Below are positions 48,659 through 62,657 of a stretch of 64,000 bases of DNA, piece after piece. The translations under genes were made by a program, and so were the position numbers. Numbering within the stretch: the stretch's first letter is position 1; the number at the start of each line of letters is the position of its first letter. This DNA is from Gossypium raimondii (lineage: Eukaryota > Streptophyta > Magnoliopsida > Malvales > Malvaceae). The DNA lies in the NCBI RefSeq assembly GCF_025698545.1, contig NC_068575.1:59653980-59717979 (forward strand), read 5' to 3'. The notes below the pieces were generated by a model that was not told where the DNA came from, searched no databases, and saw only the letters and a list, made by a program, of their open reading frames with translations.

Positions 48659-51600
48659 TGTAACACCCCCAACCTGAATCCATTATCGGAACAGGGTTAC
48701 GGAGCATTATTGGAGTTTACGGGTCAAATAACAGACATTTCGTAAGCATTTAGCATTTATATCAGAATTTAATCAAATTTAATCATATTGTCCCTTATAT
48801 GAGCCCTCGAGACCCAAAACATGCATTAGAAATAAGTCGGAACTAAACCGGGTACTCAGAGAATTTTTTGCAAAATCTCAAAATTTTTCCAAGGTGTAGG
48901 GAACACAGCCCGTGTGGTCAGGCCGTGTGGCTCGCACGGTCAAGAGACACACCCATGTCTCAAGTCGTGTCCAAATTAGGGTGATTATTGACTTAAGTCA
49001 CACGGCCTAGTCACAAGGCCAAGTCACACACCCGTGCGCTAGGTCGTGTGTAAGTGCAGGGGTCACGGCCAAGCCACATGCCAGTGTGCCAGGCCTTGTG
49101 AAAATACCTAAGCATTCTGTTTTGAAATTTTTAAGATGCAGGGGACACACGACCAAATCACACACCCATGTGCTAGGCTATGTGTCACACACAACTGAGA
49201 CACACGCCCATGTCTCTGCCCGTATGGACGAAAATAATCTATTTTCTAAGCCACATTTCTCACCCAATTTGTCTTCCACCTACACCATCAATTTACATAT
49301 TCAGAACCCATATCAAAGCATTCAAAACAAGTTAAAATCATGTCTTAAACATGACATATTATCACAAACAACCAATGTACCCTTAGGTACCTCAGATGAC
49401 AATTTATTATCATGTTAATCTATCATTCATACTTACCTAGTTACCAAATACATATATATGTATGATCACATTCACTTTTCAAACATGATAGATCCACTTA
49501 TAAACATACTAAAATATGTCAAACACAAGCCATTCCGATGGCTGGTTTCATTCAAAACATTTATATGTCATTATTGGCTAAATAACCAATACATGCCATT
49601 ATAACCATAATTGATTCACCATATATACCAAAATGGGCCGATGGATAGTGTGAGTGATCTCTGCCAAGCTTCCAATCCAACGAGCTTCCGAATTACTATA
49701 GAACAAGGGAAAATAAAATAAAGTAAGCATGAAATGCTTAGTAAGTTCGTATAGCATGGCAATTAACTTACCACTCATTTAAATTCAAGATAAACATGCA
49801 AGGCATATTCAATCAATTTGATCACGAGCCCTAACACATATCCTCATCACCCTTGTTAGTCATATATTACATATAACTATCAAGAAACATATATGGGCTC
49901 AACAATAATTAGATTTTCATGTACATATACTTTCCACATAATGTATTCATATAATATATACAAATCATATTCCTATATTTCAAGTACATTTTCATAATAA
50001 TTCGTCTCGAGTTCAGATTATTTCATGTCGAAACTTTGGCCATTAAATCATTTGAAATATCAATGTCACACGGGTAGTACACTCAAGGTGTACAAATCTA
50101 TAACCATGGATGAACATATTCATCAAACAAATTCCATGTTCATATATTTTCATGTCAGGATTTTGCCTATTGAATCATTGAAAACTTCGATGGATACACA
50201 GGAAGTACACTTGAAGTGTACAAATTAGAATCCGTCAATTCATATTCAGGAGTGCTCTTTAAAGCACATAATCGGGAAATCCTCTCTCGAGCCATATAAC
50301 AGGAAGCTCATAAAGAGCCTATTGGGAAGCTCACAAAAAGCCTATCAAGAAGCTTATCCGGGCTATATAACGGGAAGCTCATAAGAGCCATAATCAGAAA
50401 GTTCACAAAGAACTTTTAATCAAGAAGCTCACGAAGAGCCTTTAAACATGAGCTCCGGATAGTCATATATCAGGAAGTTTAGGCGACCATATCAGAAAGC
50501 TCCGGAGAGCCATATAACAAGACACTCATAAAGAGCTGCGATATGTCCGCAACACATGCAGGATCACTATCGATCATATAACAGGACGCTCACAAAGAGC
50601 TGCTGTATGTGTGCAACACATGCAGGATCACTACTGATCGAGATACTCGCAGGAACCATATAACGAGAAGCTCGAGAGGGCCAATAACAGGAAGCTCGTA
50701 AGAGCTGTGGCGTGTCTGCAACATATGCAATACCACAACCAACACGGTAAATCCTGTATCCATAAAATTTCATTATTCAAATGAGACTTATCATTTATTG
50801 GGCATTATCAAATATGTATTCAATTTCATAAATATGACATTTATACAATTCACACGTAACATTCAATTCAAGCATATAAATATACACAATTTAGTTACAC
50901 GAACTTACCTCGATAAATGTTCGTGTACGTAAAATCTACTAATCCGACACTTTCTCATTTCCTCGTTCTAACTCCAAATTTGGTCTATCCGGATCTACAT
51001 GAATAAATTTAACATCAATTTATGTTCATTTCAATTCAATTCACATCTTAGGAAAAATTATCGTTTTTCCCCTAAACTTTTAATTAATTATGATTTTACC
51101 CCTAGGCTCGGAAAATAAAATTCATGCAATTTAATCCTTATTCCAAGCCTAGCCGAATTTTACATATAACATTTACAGCCCATATATTTCATAAAATTAA
51201 GAATTTTTTCATGGATTTTACATCTTTTCAATTTAGTCCCTAAATCTTTAATTTCATCAAATTTCACTTTACAAAAGTTGTTTATCTATCAAAAACCTTT
51301 CATTTTCTACCATAAAACTTCATAATTCATCTATTTTCATCCATGGAAAAACCCTAGTACCTTGATAAATTTACAAATTAATCCCCGAGATAGCTAAATT
51401 AAGCTATTACGATCTCAAAAACATGAAAATGACTAAAAACAGGACTTGAATACTTACCCAAGTAAGCCAAAATAGCTTGCTTGAGCTCACTTTCTCTTAG
51501 CTAGGGTTTACATGTTTTATTTGGGAAAGATGATAACAAAATGATGATATTTTCATTTTTTTTATCATTTATCATCTTTTAAAATTTCACTTTCTAATTT

Positions 51601-51933
51601 CATCATTTTCTTTAATTAATTTTCCATGGATGAATCATCATCCTTAACCACTAAGCATTTTTAATGGTCTATTTTCCATATAAGGACCTCAAATTTTGAA
51701 TTCTATAGCTATTTAATCCCTTTAGCTATTAGAAATAAACTTTTGCACTTTGTGCAATTTGGTCCTTTATCAAATTAAACATGTAATCGGTAAAATTTCT
51801 TTACAAAATTTTCATACGACATTATTATCGTACTGTTGATCATAAAATAATATTAAAATAAAATTTCCTTCCAGAATCAGATTTGTGGCCCCGAAACCAC
51901 TGTTCTAATTTTATCAAAAAACGGGCTGTTACA
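48659..51933 (-). mobile_element. Solo LTR C (minus orientation)
   Basis: On the plus strand it begins TGTAACACCCCCAACCTG and ends CGGGCTGTTACA, 3,275 bp. This is the reverse orientation of LTR 22007, since the start mirrors that LTR's GGGGGTGTTACA end. Flanks are GAATT on the left and AAATT on the right, one change from a perfect duplication. The reverse-complement start TGTAACAGCCCGTTTTTTG with CAGTGGTTTC..CCACAAATC matches the head of LTR B and LTR D. Confidence 0.88.
50250..50725 (-). repeat. Imperfect tandem repeats in LTR C
   Basis: More than ten imperfect units of about 28-38 bp are built on AGGAAGCTCATAAAGAGCC with CATATAAC spacers. Most units carry a small inverted repeat (AGCTC..GAGCT). 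Confidence 0.85.
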
Positions 51934-51938
51934 AAATT

Positions 51939-53621
51939 CACTACACTTACCTTGTTCATAGGTGAGCATATTAAATGTCAAGTGAACTAAGCACAAATCT
52001 AACTAAAACAAAGCAGATAACATTACAAGGCAAAGCACGCATATGTAAGCATGTATACTCATATGTCAAATATCATAACCTCAAACAAAAGCATCATGGA
52101 ACCATATCGTTTCTTGTATGATCATATATTTGTCAATTCCTTTCAATGAACTACTCATCTATACCACTATAACTATATTTACAAAATTTTATAATATAGC
52201 ATATCAAATTCATTTTTCATTACTCGATTTTATGTTCAATTTTAACGTTTCGCCCAATATAACCTTAGTATAAACAGACTTAGACTTGGGCACGCAAGTG
52301 AATTACACCACACAAAGATAGTTCTAAGGAGCATGAACTACACAACAAGGCATTTAAGTGTAAAGCTCGCAAGGAACAAATACATTTACATATTCAAATA
52401 CGTCCCTCCACCACACTAAGGTCTCCTTAGAGACAATACATATCCGATAATCCACAACAAATGTTGAATCATCCTTTGACATAACATAGTCTCAATATCA
52501 TTTCCAAAACCCATACAAAAATGTGTATACAACCTATTGACATGCCAACTATATCCTAATCTTTCTCCCAAGTTTACATTAACATTTACCATTTCCAACA
52601 TATAATAGTTTTGACATTTACGTGTCTCATTCCATTGTCCATAGTTTACAAGACATAGCTTAATACCAAATACATAGCTCCCGCGTAATACATAAGAAAA
52701 TCATTAACTATTCTTTTGACCCCATTTCAATAAACACCTAAGTTTGCATATATACATTATTTTCATTTCACTAATCAAATAATATTCATTCCATTTATTC
52801 ACAAACTTAAGCTTTATATGTTAATGTTTCCTTGCCAAATATATTAAATTCATTGAACGTTAAACATATTTCATAGTTAATGACATTTTAAACACAATGA
52901 TACATACAAGCATACATAGCTAACAAGGATGGATAATAAAATTCCATGAGAACTTTTCAAAACATAAAACGAGTAAGATTCTTTCAAGATTTAATTAACG
53001 ACTTTATCCTTCCCTTTGCTTGCTCCAACATCTTTCAATACATACACTTAAATGACCATTCAAATGGATGATAATGTCATGAAATGTAAGATCTCCTTAT
53101 AACCCTTTGAACCCTATTGATCTAAATTTCCATATGTATTTTTCAATTTTCTTGATCGAATTGAAATTTGATTTCATAAATTTTAGGGACCTCAAATTAT
53201 CATTTTTATTGCAAAATCTTGATGTTTATTTTTCTTACAATTTGGTCCTAAGAATTCAATAATGGTTATAAATTCTAATTCAATTCAATCTACCCAAGTC
53301 AACCCACTTCATCATCTACTTAATCTCATATGAACTAAACTTAGCAACTACTCATTTATGGTTCTAGCTTCCAATTGCTTTTTATTCAATAATGATAATT
53401 CACACTAACCTTCAAGATTACAAAAATTAACAAATGGATTTGTTAGTCTATGAGAATTTTAATCACCTTTGAATTTGATCTGCAATGGAAGATAAGTTGT
53501 TGTCCTTATTTTATTTTCTACAGTCGGTTATGGGAGGAAGATAGAAATGTTATATATCATCTCTCCCACTATCACTTATAATAATGTCTAATTTAATATA
53601 ATAATTAAAATAATCAATGGT
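51939..53621. other. Host sequence between LTR C and LTR D
   Basis: AT-rich noncoding sequence; no exon or known protein. Probably part of the same older repeat as 48056-48653. Confidence 0.4.
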
Positions 53622-53626
53622 CATTA

Positions 53627-55708
53627 TGTAACACCCCTTACCCGAGACCGTCACCGGAATCTAGTACGAGATGTTATCCAATTTAACTTACCAATTCGGA
53701 GCATAAAAAAAATTACTTTTAAAATTAAATTCACTGTTCACAACAAAACTGTCTACCTGCGTGACTTTCACTAATTTAATTATAACTCGAGTTACAGAAC
53801 TCAAAATTTAAATCCGTAAATTTTCCCTGAAACTAGACTCATATTACTACTTACCATAAAATTTTCAGAATTTTTGACTTGGCCAATTAGTACAGTTTAT
53901 TCATTAAAGTATCCCCTGTTTCACAGCTCGACAGATCTGACCTCTCGGCACTAAAAATCAATTATCTCTTTGTACAGAGTACATATAAGGTTATCGTTTT
54001 TTCTTTTGAAAATAGACTCACTAAGAAATCTACACATATAAATTATGACCCATAATTCTTTCTGTACAATTTATAATGATTTTCTAAACTCAGAACAGGG
54101 GACTTCAAAAACCATTCTGACCCTGTCTCACTAAAATTCAAATATCTCAAAATACAGAATTCCTTTTCCTACATCGTTTCTTTCATATAAAAATAGACTT
54201 GATAAGCTTTAATTCCATATATAATTCACTCTCTAATTCCATTTCTACTATTTATGGTGAATTTTACATTCACGTCACTGCTGCTGTCAAAGAAACTGCT
54301 TCTTTGAATTAGTTACCATTTACACATACATAATACCAAAACATAATCTTTACTAACCATTTCAATAGCTAATCTTAGCCATATCATTTGGTCATGCTCA
54401 AAATGATTAAGACTCTATACATGCCATAGTTCAAACATTTTGAAAAGCACATAATACCGAGATGGCTATGATAGTGTGATACGAGTCTCGACGGTCCACT
54501 ATTCGATCAAGTTCAAATCACTATAAAACAAAGGAAAGAAAGAGATGTGTAAGCTATAAATAGCTTAGTAAGTTACATGTAAACAATAATTACTCATTTA
54601 ATAATTAACACTTTTAACATATAACTAATCAAAACATTTCTTAGCAATTTCAATCACTTACACATGCACAATCTTACCAATTCACTTGCATATACATTTT
54701 CACACTTAACATTTCATATTCACTTTAATTCATTATTAATCCCGTTGAACAGTTGGAATATACACGGATACGTAGAGATTTAGCACATAAGTGCCACAAT
54801 CGATATGTAGCCGGTTACCACCGATATGTAGCCGGCTACCACTGAAATGTAGTCGGCTACCATCGATCAATAACACCGAAATGTCCACGGCCCGCTCACA
54901 CAAGTCGTCAGTGTCGCAACACATGCTAGATCACCCAAAGACCGGGACTCACTGTAACAATCTGTAACACTCAGAACATCGGTCTCTAGTGACATGTCAC
55001 TTGTATCCAATTCTATTCCTAAGTTCAACCGAATTTACACTTAACACTTTATTACTTGAATAATTCATGAACAATTTTCCTTCCACATTCAATATTAATT
55101 CACATATCAAATATAATTCACAATTTATACAAATATAACTATTATTTACATATAACTTACCTCGGATGCAAAACGACTATTTTTTGTAATTTAGTCGATA
55201 ACTTTCTTTTTTCCCCGATCACTTCCACTATTTCTTCTTTCTTGATAATTGAGCTTAGGAAGTTCAAGAACCCTAGCTATGGTGACATGAATTTTTTTGG
55301 CAGCAAACGTCTGATTTTAAGAAGATGAACACTTGTTTTCATCTTTATTTTGTCTTTTATTCAATTTGGACAAAAATGCCCTTGACCCATTACTTAGATA
55401 TTTTTCTAGAAATACCCTTTTGTGTCCATAACACTAATTTATGGTCTAATTGCCACATAAACACTTCCAATTTCATGCAATAATTCAATTAAGTCATTTA
55501 ATCACTAATTAGACACACTTTGCATTTTTTTCAATTTAGTCCTAAAAATTCAATTAAGCACTAAAGCATTAAAATTTCCTATCCATATTTTCACACAATA
55601 TTTCAATCAATCAGTAACTAATAAAAATTTATAAAATTAAACTATTTCACTTCGGATTTGTGGTTACGAAACCACTATTCCAATTAGGCCCTATTTCGGG
55701 CTATCACA
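53627..55708 (-). mobile_element. Solo LTR D (TSD CATTA, minus orientation)
   Basis: On the plus strand it begins TGTAACACCCCTTACCCGAG and ends TTCGGGCTATCACA, 2,082 bp, with a perfect CATTA duplication (53622-53626 and 55709-55713). A short repeat of TAGCCGGCTACCA-type units with inverted GTAGCCGG/CCGGCTAC pairs lies at 54800-54865. Same superfamily as LTRs B and C. Confidence 0.93.
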
Positions 55709-55713
55709 CATTA

Positions 55714-58700
55714 TCTTATGATTCTTAAGATAGTGGAAAATGATTTTGATTTATTAAGCCATCAACCATATTTAAATATGAGCAAATTGCCCTTTTGATC
55801 CTTGGTTTAATTGCATGCTAAAGGCTTATTAAATTCCCAATTTAATTTTACTAGTTTAGGTCACTTACAGCTTAATCCATGTACTATACTAAGTAATGTA
55901 TTCAATTAATTACTAAATAATTATATTCTTAATTATTCAATAAAAATTTTCCGAACTAGCTCGATTTAAGTTGTGCTGTCTCTAAACCGAATTTTCCAAC
56001 ACCACCAAATAACAATTCATATAATTATAACCAGAAAAACCAATGCGAAAAGTATAAAACTTAAAGAATAATAAATAAAATAACAACAAAGAAGAGTGAA
56101 GTTTGTCATAGAGCATGAATTCAATTGATACAATTATTATTACAATAATAAAGAAAGCTTGATTTAACTTCAATTTAAAAAAAAAATTAATTCTAGATTT
56201 AATGAATTTACCAAATATAAATTTATTTTTTTATTTGATATCCAAACAAAAGAAAATAATTTTGCAAATCCATTTATTATTAACAGCCTTTAATTATTTT
56301 GGTAGAATGAAACTGAGATGGTACTGCCAGAAACAGGGCCACAGCTCCAACAGCTTTGCTAAAATTTTCCCTGATCCTTTTTTTCGTTTATTTTCCTGGA
56401 ATAATAATGGGTGTTCCTGGAATAATCTGTATTTCAAATATTAGGCAAGGAAGATAAAGTTCCTCAATAGATGAACTAATTTATTCAGATAATCTCATCA
56501 AAATCAAACCTAAATATTTAGTCTTTTTATATGCCTGCCTGAATAGCTCTTTTTTTTTTTTTTCTAATTCATCATGCCTGCACACTTTAGAAAAGTAAGA
56601 ATAATTGCATGTAATTTTATATGTTCTTCAGTTAGGAAATATTATTCCATCTGCTGGATTGAAAACTCCAACTCCTGACCTTTCCCACCCAATACAAGAA
56701 TTACCACTACTCAACTTGTTTTAGTTTTGTGTTCGTATTTGTATCTTGGTGTATGTTCAGATATGAGTACAAGAATACAACTCTTTTAAGCTACTTTTTG
56801 AGTACATACAAAATTTAAAAAATATCATATTAGACATATACTCATATCTAACACTTATTCGAAGACCATAATTTTAACATGCAAAGATAATTAGTTACTT
56901 GTTAGAGGTTTTCTATGCAAAATTCAAGTGTTTACAAAGGTGAAGTCAGGAATTTGGTATCGAGGAATCAAAACAAAACTATAAAATTTTGGGTTAAAAA
57001 TTATAATGGAAAATAGTTTAAATTAAATGCTTAACAATCTCATTGAATTAAGGGGCCAAGATGACTGCCTTTCGGAGTGTTTAGCGTGCTTATTTGGACC
57101 TTTCTTTTTGGTTGATCAAAATCATGATGGATCTAGAGCATATGTACCATTAATTAATCTTGTCATAATGTTGGGAGACAATCCATAATCAGGGTGTTTT
57201 TTGTGTGATTATAATGACATATAATTTGAATATCCTAATCAATAGCATTCTCGAAAGTGAAGAAGGGATAGGCCATTTCTCAACAAACATCGGGAATTTA
57301 TCTTACATTCCCCACCGATTAAATATGTTGCAGGGTTTTGCAACTTGCTGACAGGAAAATTAGTTAATGTTACAACCCATTTCATCTGTTTGATAATACT
57401 ATGGTGCTGAACAGAACACTAACAGTACTCATCGTCTTGACTGCTGAGAGAGGCTGCATTTTTATATTTTATGAGATTTTTGTGAAGTGTAGTGCAAGAC
57501 TATAAAATACAGTCTCTTTTGGGTTGATGGGGACTGGGGAGAGTGACGGATGAGGAAGACATGTCGGATTGATTAGGGTTTTATTGTGGACAGGAAAGGG
57601 AGGCGGGTGTTTCATAATACTTGCTTTTAAGTAACATATTGTTCAAATTCTCCTGTTTTTCAATTCAATCCAGAATGTTCTCAACTTCGTAAAACATTGT
57701 TTTGGAAATCTCATGCAAATAATGGTAAAAGAAATTCGCTTAATTTTGTCAAAAACGACTTCCTACTAATTAGCATGCAAATCAAAATTCAAGCTAAGTC
57801 CTCACAAACTTTGTTGTTTGTCTTTAGGTTTCCTTCATTTAAATAGATATTTTTGTTTAAGAGGGTTGAGATAAACTTATAAAATTTTAAGGTCAAAAGC
57901 AAAAACAGTTTGTATTAAAAATGTTTAAATTATATTATTAATTTCTCAGAGAACTAAAATTATATATATATTTTTTTCATTTAATCAAAAGTTAAAGAAA
58001 AAAATTAAATTAAATTTTTTAATTTTGAAAAAGGGCGATAAAATAATTTTCCCTTGAGAAGGGGCCAAAGCCCCTGCACTTTGGCTACGCCCCTGAAACC
58101 AACTAACAAAACTAATGCAACTATCACAACAAACAATGTTGCAGTAATTTAAAATCCAAAGCATAGACAACATGAAAACTCCTTTCTCTTTGTTTTTTTT
58201 TTAATTAAGGTAGCCGGCTTATTAAATTTCAAAATTCATGATTATTTTTTAATAATATTAATTTTCAATTTTCGAATTTAAATTGTTTTCTTAAAACTAT
58301 ATTTTCTATATAGCATTTTTCTTACAAATTTTAAAATTTGTATGATCTTTCAAAATTTTTATTTACTTCTGTACTTTTTTTATTATATATTTTTACATGA
58401 AGGGGATAATATAATTTTTGCCTCTTGAATTAGGCAATTAGGTTCATTTTGGTACCTATACTTTTTTTTGTCCACTTTGGTACCTAAACATAGCAACTAG
58501 ATACATTTTGGTCTCTAAACTTGAATTCTATCAAAATTTGATAATGTGACCGGTGTTACTGGAATAGAACTGGATCGATTAGTTGGACCGATAGAACCAA
58601 AATCGATTAGTATAATGGTCTAAACAAATAGGTTGAATCGAAAACTACTTGAAATTGGTCGAAAGAATTGAGACAAAAATCGATAGTTGAACTGATTTAA

Positions 58701-61014
58701 TAAAATTTTAATAATTTTTTAGATTTTTATGAATTAATTAATTATTATTAGTCTAGTGGTGAGAACCAACCAAATCAATCTAAACGATTTAAGCATTGAT
58801 CCAATTATTAATGCACTAAATGAGACATTCTAATATTGTACTTTGTCATCACTAGAAATTGAAATAAATCTAATTGTTAAATTTAAATACTAAAATAAAG
58901 CTAAAAATTCTATTACCCCAAAAATATTAGAGTGGTTAGTTGGATATAAATTGTTTAGTTCCGTGCAGAATAATTGATTTTGTAAAAAAAGTTGGATAGC
59001 TTTTTAATGCGTTTAAGATTGATGTAGTAGTACAATAAATATCCCGTCGCGTTTCTAAATATAGAGGTCGAAAGGGAAAGTAGCAGTTTTGAAACAAATA
59101 TATAATGGAAAACCAAAGAAAAGAAGAACCCTCGAAAAAGCAGATTTGATTGGCGGACTCGCGTCACCCTCCGGTGTTGCATCCAATAAATACACAACAC
59201 CTAAGTAATGAATACATTTGGGACAAAAGCTGGCCCAACCCTTCTTTTTAATTTGTCTTTGCTTACAAAGCATGTTCTGTCCCTAACTTTTACCATAATT
59301 ATCAATGGGTTACTTTTCTACTATTTGTTTTTATAGCTTTTTAATTACGGCTCGGTTTAATTGTAGTAGACTTTTAACACTAATCCAAATTCTAAATGTT
59401 ATCTTTTACCGAATAAATATATATATATTTTTAAATAATCTCGATTCTTTTTTATATACTACTTAAAATTACTTATAGCTTCTCCCAGAGTATAATGCGC
59501 TTTAACGCACTCAAACCCACATACTCTTCCATTGACAACAATATCTATATTATTCGAGGTAAGACTAAATTAACTATAAAATAAATATTTCATTTACTTG
59601 ATTTAGATTTTTTTTTTGTTTTGAAGAGAATGTTTTTATTTTATTTTATTTTATTTTATAAAATGAGGATAACTTATAATATATTTTAACTCCAATAATT
59701 ACTTATATACGAACACCAATAAAATGAAAAAAATAAAGCATTCATACAATATTAATATATAAAAGTTTTCGATAATATTAACATATTTTATGTTTATTTA
59801 AATTTAGTTTAGTTCGATTATGAATATTTGAATTTATTCAAGCTTATTGATATTTTTAAATAACACATCTAAACCAATTCTAAGCTCGTTTATTTGTTTT
59901 CCTAATTTTACAATTTTTTCTTTTATTAAAATTGTAAACATATACAACTGAATATATTTTTAATATTTATATTATAGTATTATATATTTTATTTATATAA
60001 TTTAATAATATATCAAAATAAAAATACATTATAAAATAAAATAAAACGAGTCAAATTGGTCAAGCTCAAACCTTTAATGTTAGAACCTAAGCTCAATTTA
60101 TTTTTAAAAACAATCATTTTAAAATTTTATATTATTGTTCAAGTTGTATATATATCTTTTGGTGATAAACAAAAGAGAAAATTACATAAAACTAAATTAA
60201 ACGAAAGTACTGCTAACTTTGTCTTGTTGAAGGAACCCCAAAACTTAGTTAGGTGCAACATCAATAACCTGTAGAAATTTAATTTAGCTAAAGAGTTAAC
60301 AATTAGATTACATTCTATGAGAACATATTTTATTCGTCACTGACCTTCAACTCTCATAATTCGTTGAACTCTCCTAAGTACTGTGATTCTTGAGTCCGTC
60401 TCTAATCACCTCAAAATTATGTATCTAAATTATGGGCTTCTGATACATTTACTTAGTAGAATAAAAAAAAAATCTAAAATGCCTCAAAATTTTTTATATT
60501 TTGAACAGACGTTCTGATTTCAAGTTTTGAACATGTAACTGAACTTTAAATACATTTATTGATATATTAAAAAATTGTGTAATACAAATGAATAGTAATA
60601 AGGTTTGTATAATAAAATAATTTATCCTATAATGGGCGGGAAATAAAGAAAAGAAAGGAGGAGTAGCTGTGAACAACCAAGAGGAGCGGCAGGCAATTAA
60701 CGCGGTGGTGAAATAAAACGTGAAATTAATTAGTCAAAATAGACGACGGCCCAAATTCTTACCGCTGAAGAAACGAAAAAAAAAAGCAACATAGAAAAAG
60801 GTTGGGGTTTCCTAGGTCTTCACGACCTTGGGGTTTTTTTGTTTGTAAAAAAAGAAAAAAAAAAGGAAACAAAGAATTCGAGAATCTGATGATTTGGTCC
60901 GACCTGACCTGATCTTAATTCTGCCAAAACCCAGACACTAAAAAGTCCCCAAAGGGTAGTCTTCGTAATTCAGTCAGCTTTTTTCTTTTTCGTAATTTAT
61001 GAGAGTACTACTGT
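55714..61014. other. Intergenic stretch left of the GATA gene
   Basis: No gene is recognised in these 5.3 kb. The first 300 bp look like the tail of the repeat hosting LTRs C and D. A GC-rich patch GGGGCCAAAGCCCCTGCAC at 58062-58080 and the phrase TTTTGGTACCTA repeated at 58447-58495 look like remnants of dispersed plant repeats. A (TTTTA)n run lies at 59637-59660. The last few hundred bases should hold the GATA promoter, including a G/C-poor leader. Confidence 0.45.
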
Positions 61015-61022
61015 TATAAATA
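61015..61022 (+). promoter_or_regulatory. TATA box of the GATA gene
   Basis: TATAAATA stands 152 bp upstream of the ATG, which would give a leader of roughly 120 bases. Exact consensus match; use inferred. Confidence 0.55.
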
Positions 61023-61173
61023 CATAAATTTCCAACGTATAATAAAGGTGAGAAATTTAATACAGTGTCCATAAATTAATCTTTTCTTTATCCCCTAGAA
61101 AAGTGAGAAAAGTAAAAAAGAAAAAAATAAAAATCAAAGAGATAGAGAGATAAAACAAGGAATCAAAGGAACC

Positions 61174-62510
61174 ATGGATGCTTTCTATCATCATTCAATG
61201 CTTTACCAAACTCACCACCATCCTTTCTTCTTCAAATTCCCTCCTCTAGCTTCTACCACCCCTTTGCTATTATCCTCTTCTCTTCAGGTATTCAGTTTTG
61301 TAAAGATATTAGCTTGTGGTTTTTTGTGGTGGGTTGTTTTTAGATTCTGAGTTTTTATCTTTTTTACGTGTTTTTTTTTAGGAAATGGAATGCGTTGAAG
61401 CAGCTTTGAAGACCAGTTTTAGGAAGGAGATGGCTTTGAAATCAAGTCCCCAAGCGCTTCTTGAGGATATTTGGGTTGTAAATAATGGACAAAATGGAGT
61501 CTCTTGTGATGATTTTTCTGTAGACGACCTGTTTGACTTCACTCACGAAGAGGGTTTCCTTGAACAACATGATGAAGATGAAGAAGAAGAAGAAGAACAA
61601 GTACCAGTTTCTTCTTCGCATAAGAGACAAAAGCTAAGCCAAGAGCACCATTTTTCTAACGATACTATCAATTTTGATTACAGTTCCTTATCCACCAACG
61701 AGCTCGCCGTTCCGGTACTTCTAAAAAGAACCTTCTTTCTTTTTTAAAAAAAATTGCTTTTGCTATTTTGAGTTCGGGGAATAGTTGTTAATGGTGAGAA
61801 AGGTGCCATTTTTACAGGCGGATGACGTCGCTAACCTTGAATGGTTGTCTCATTTCGTTGAGGATTCCTTCTCGGAACACTCTGCGGCAGCGTATCCCGC
61901 CGGAATGTTAACGGAAAAGCCCAATTTACCAGACCACAAATTGCCTAAACCCGAGAAACCAGTTACGACATGTTTCAAAACTCGTGTTCCAGGCAAAGCC
62001 AGAAGCAAGCGCAGTCGAACTGGTGGTCGAGTTTGGTGCCTTGTCGCTTCCCCTCCTTTTACAGAATCATCTTCAAGCTCCTCATCGTCATCCTCCTCTA
62101 GCCCTTCGGCTTCAAGCCCTTGGTTCCTTTGTTCAAACAGCGGTTCAGATTCAACCTTAGAACTATCCGAATCGCTTTCAATGGAGAAGAAGCATAAGAA
62201 GAGACCGGCAACCGAGTCAACCATTGGAAATGGGACCCAGCCAACGCGTAGGTGCAGTCATTGTGGAGTTACAAAGACGCCACAATGGAGAGCTGGTCCA
62301 ATGGGAGTTAAGACTTTGTGCAACGCTTGCGGGGTGAGGTTCAAATCGGGTCGGCTTTTACCCGAGTACAGACCAGCTTGTAGCCCGACATTTTCAAGCG
62401 AGTTACACTCGAACCATCATCGGAAAGTGCTTGAGATGCGACGTAAGAGAGAAGCTCCGGGTGAGGCGGAACCCGGTTCAGTTCCTACTTCTGTTCCCAG
62501 TTTTGGATAA
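61174..62510 (+). CDS. GATA5: GATA zinc-finger transcription factor, GATA5-like (3 exons)
   Basis: Exons are 61174-61287, 61382-61714 and 61818-62510, giving 379 residues; all introns are phase 0 with GT-AG ends. The N-terminal exon is [20 protein letters not shown]. Exon 2 begins [12 protein letters not shown] and carries an acidic run ([10 protein letters not shown]) after SVDDLFDF, typical of the activation region of subfamily A GATA factors. Exon 3 has [13 protein letters not shown], a basic patch KARSKRSR, a polyserine run, and the single zinc finger C-X2-C-X18-C-X2-C (C295, C298, C317, C320; [18 protein letters not shown]) followed by the basic [14 protein letters not shown] tail. Proteins of this type bind WGATAR sites in the nucleus; Arabidopsis relatives act in light responses and vascular development. 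GATA6 and GATA7 are alternatives. The gene looks intact, and a hAT-like element lies 148 bp after the stop. Confidence 0.94.
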
Positions 62511-62657
62511 TATTAAACCCGAGTTAGTTTCGGTTGGACTTGTAAACATTATTAGTTTGGGTAGGAAGAATTCTAGGAATGTAACTCATTTAGGTAGGAT
62601 TTTAATTGTCTTTGTTTGATTTATATATATATATTTCCGATTCTTTTACCCTCAAAT

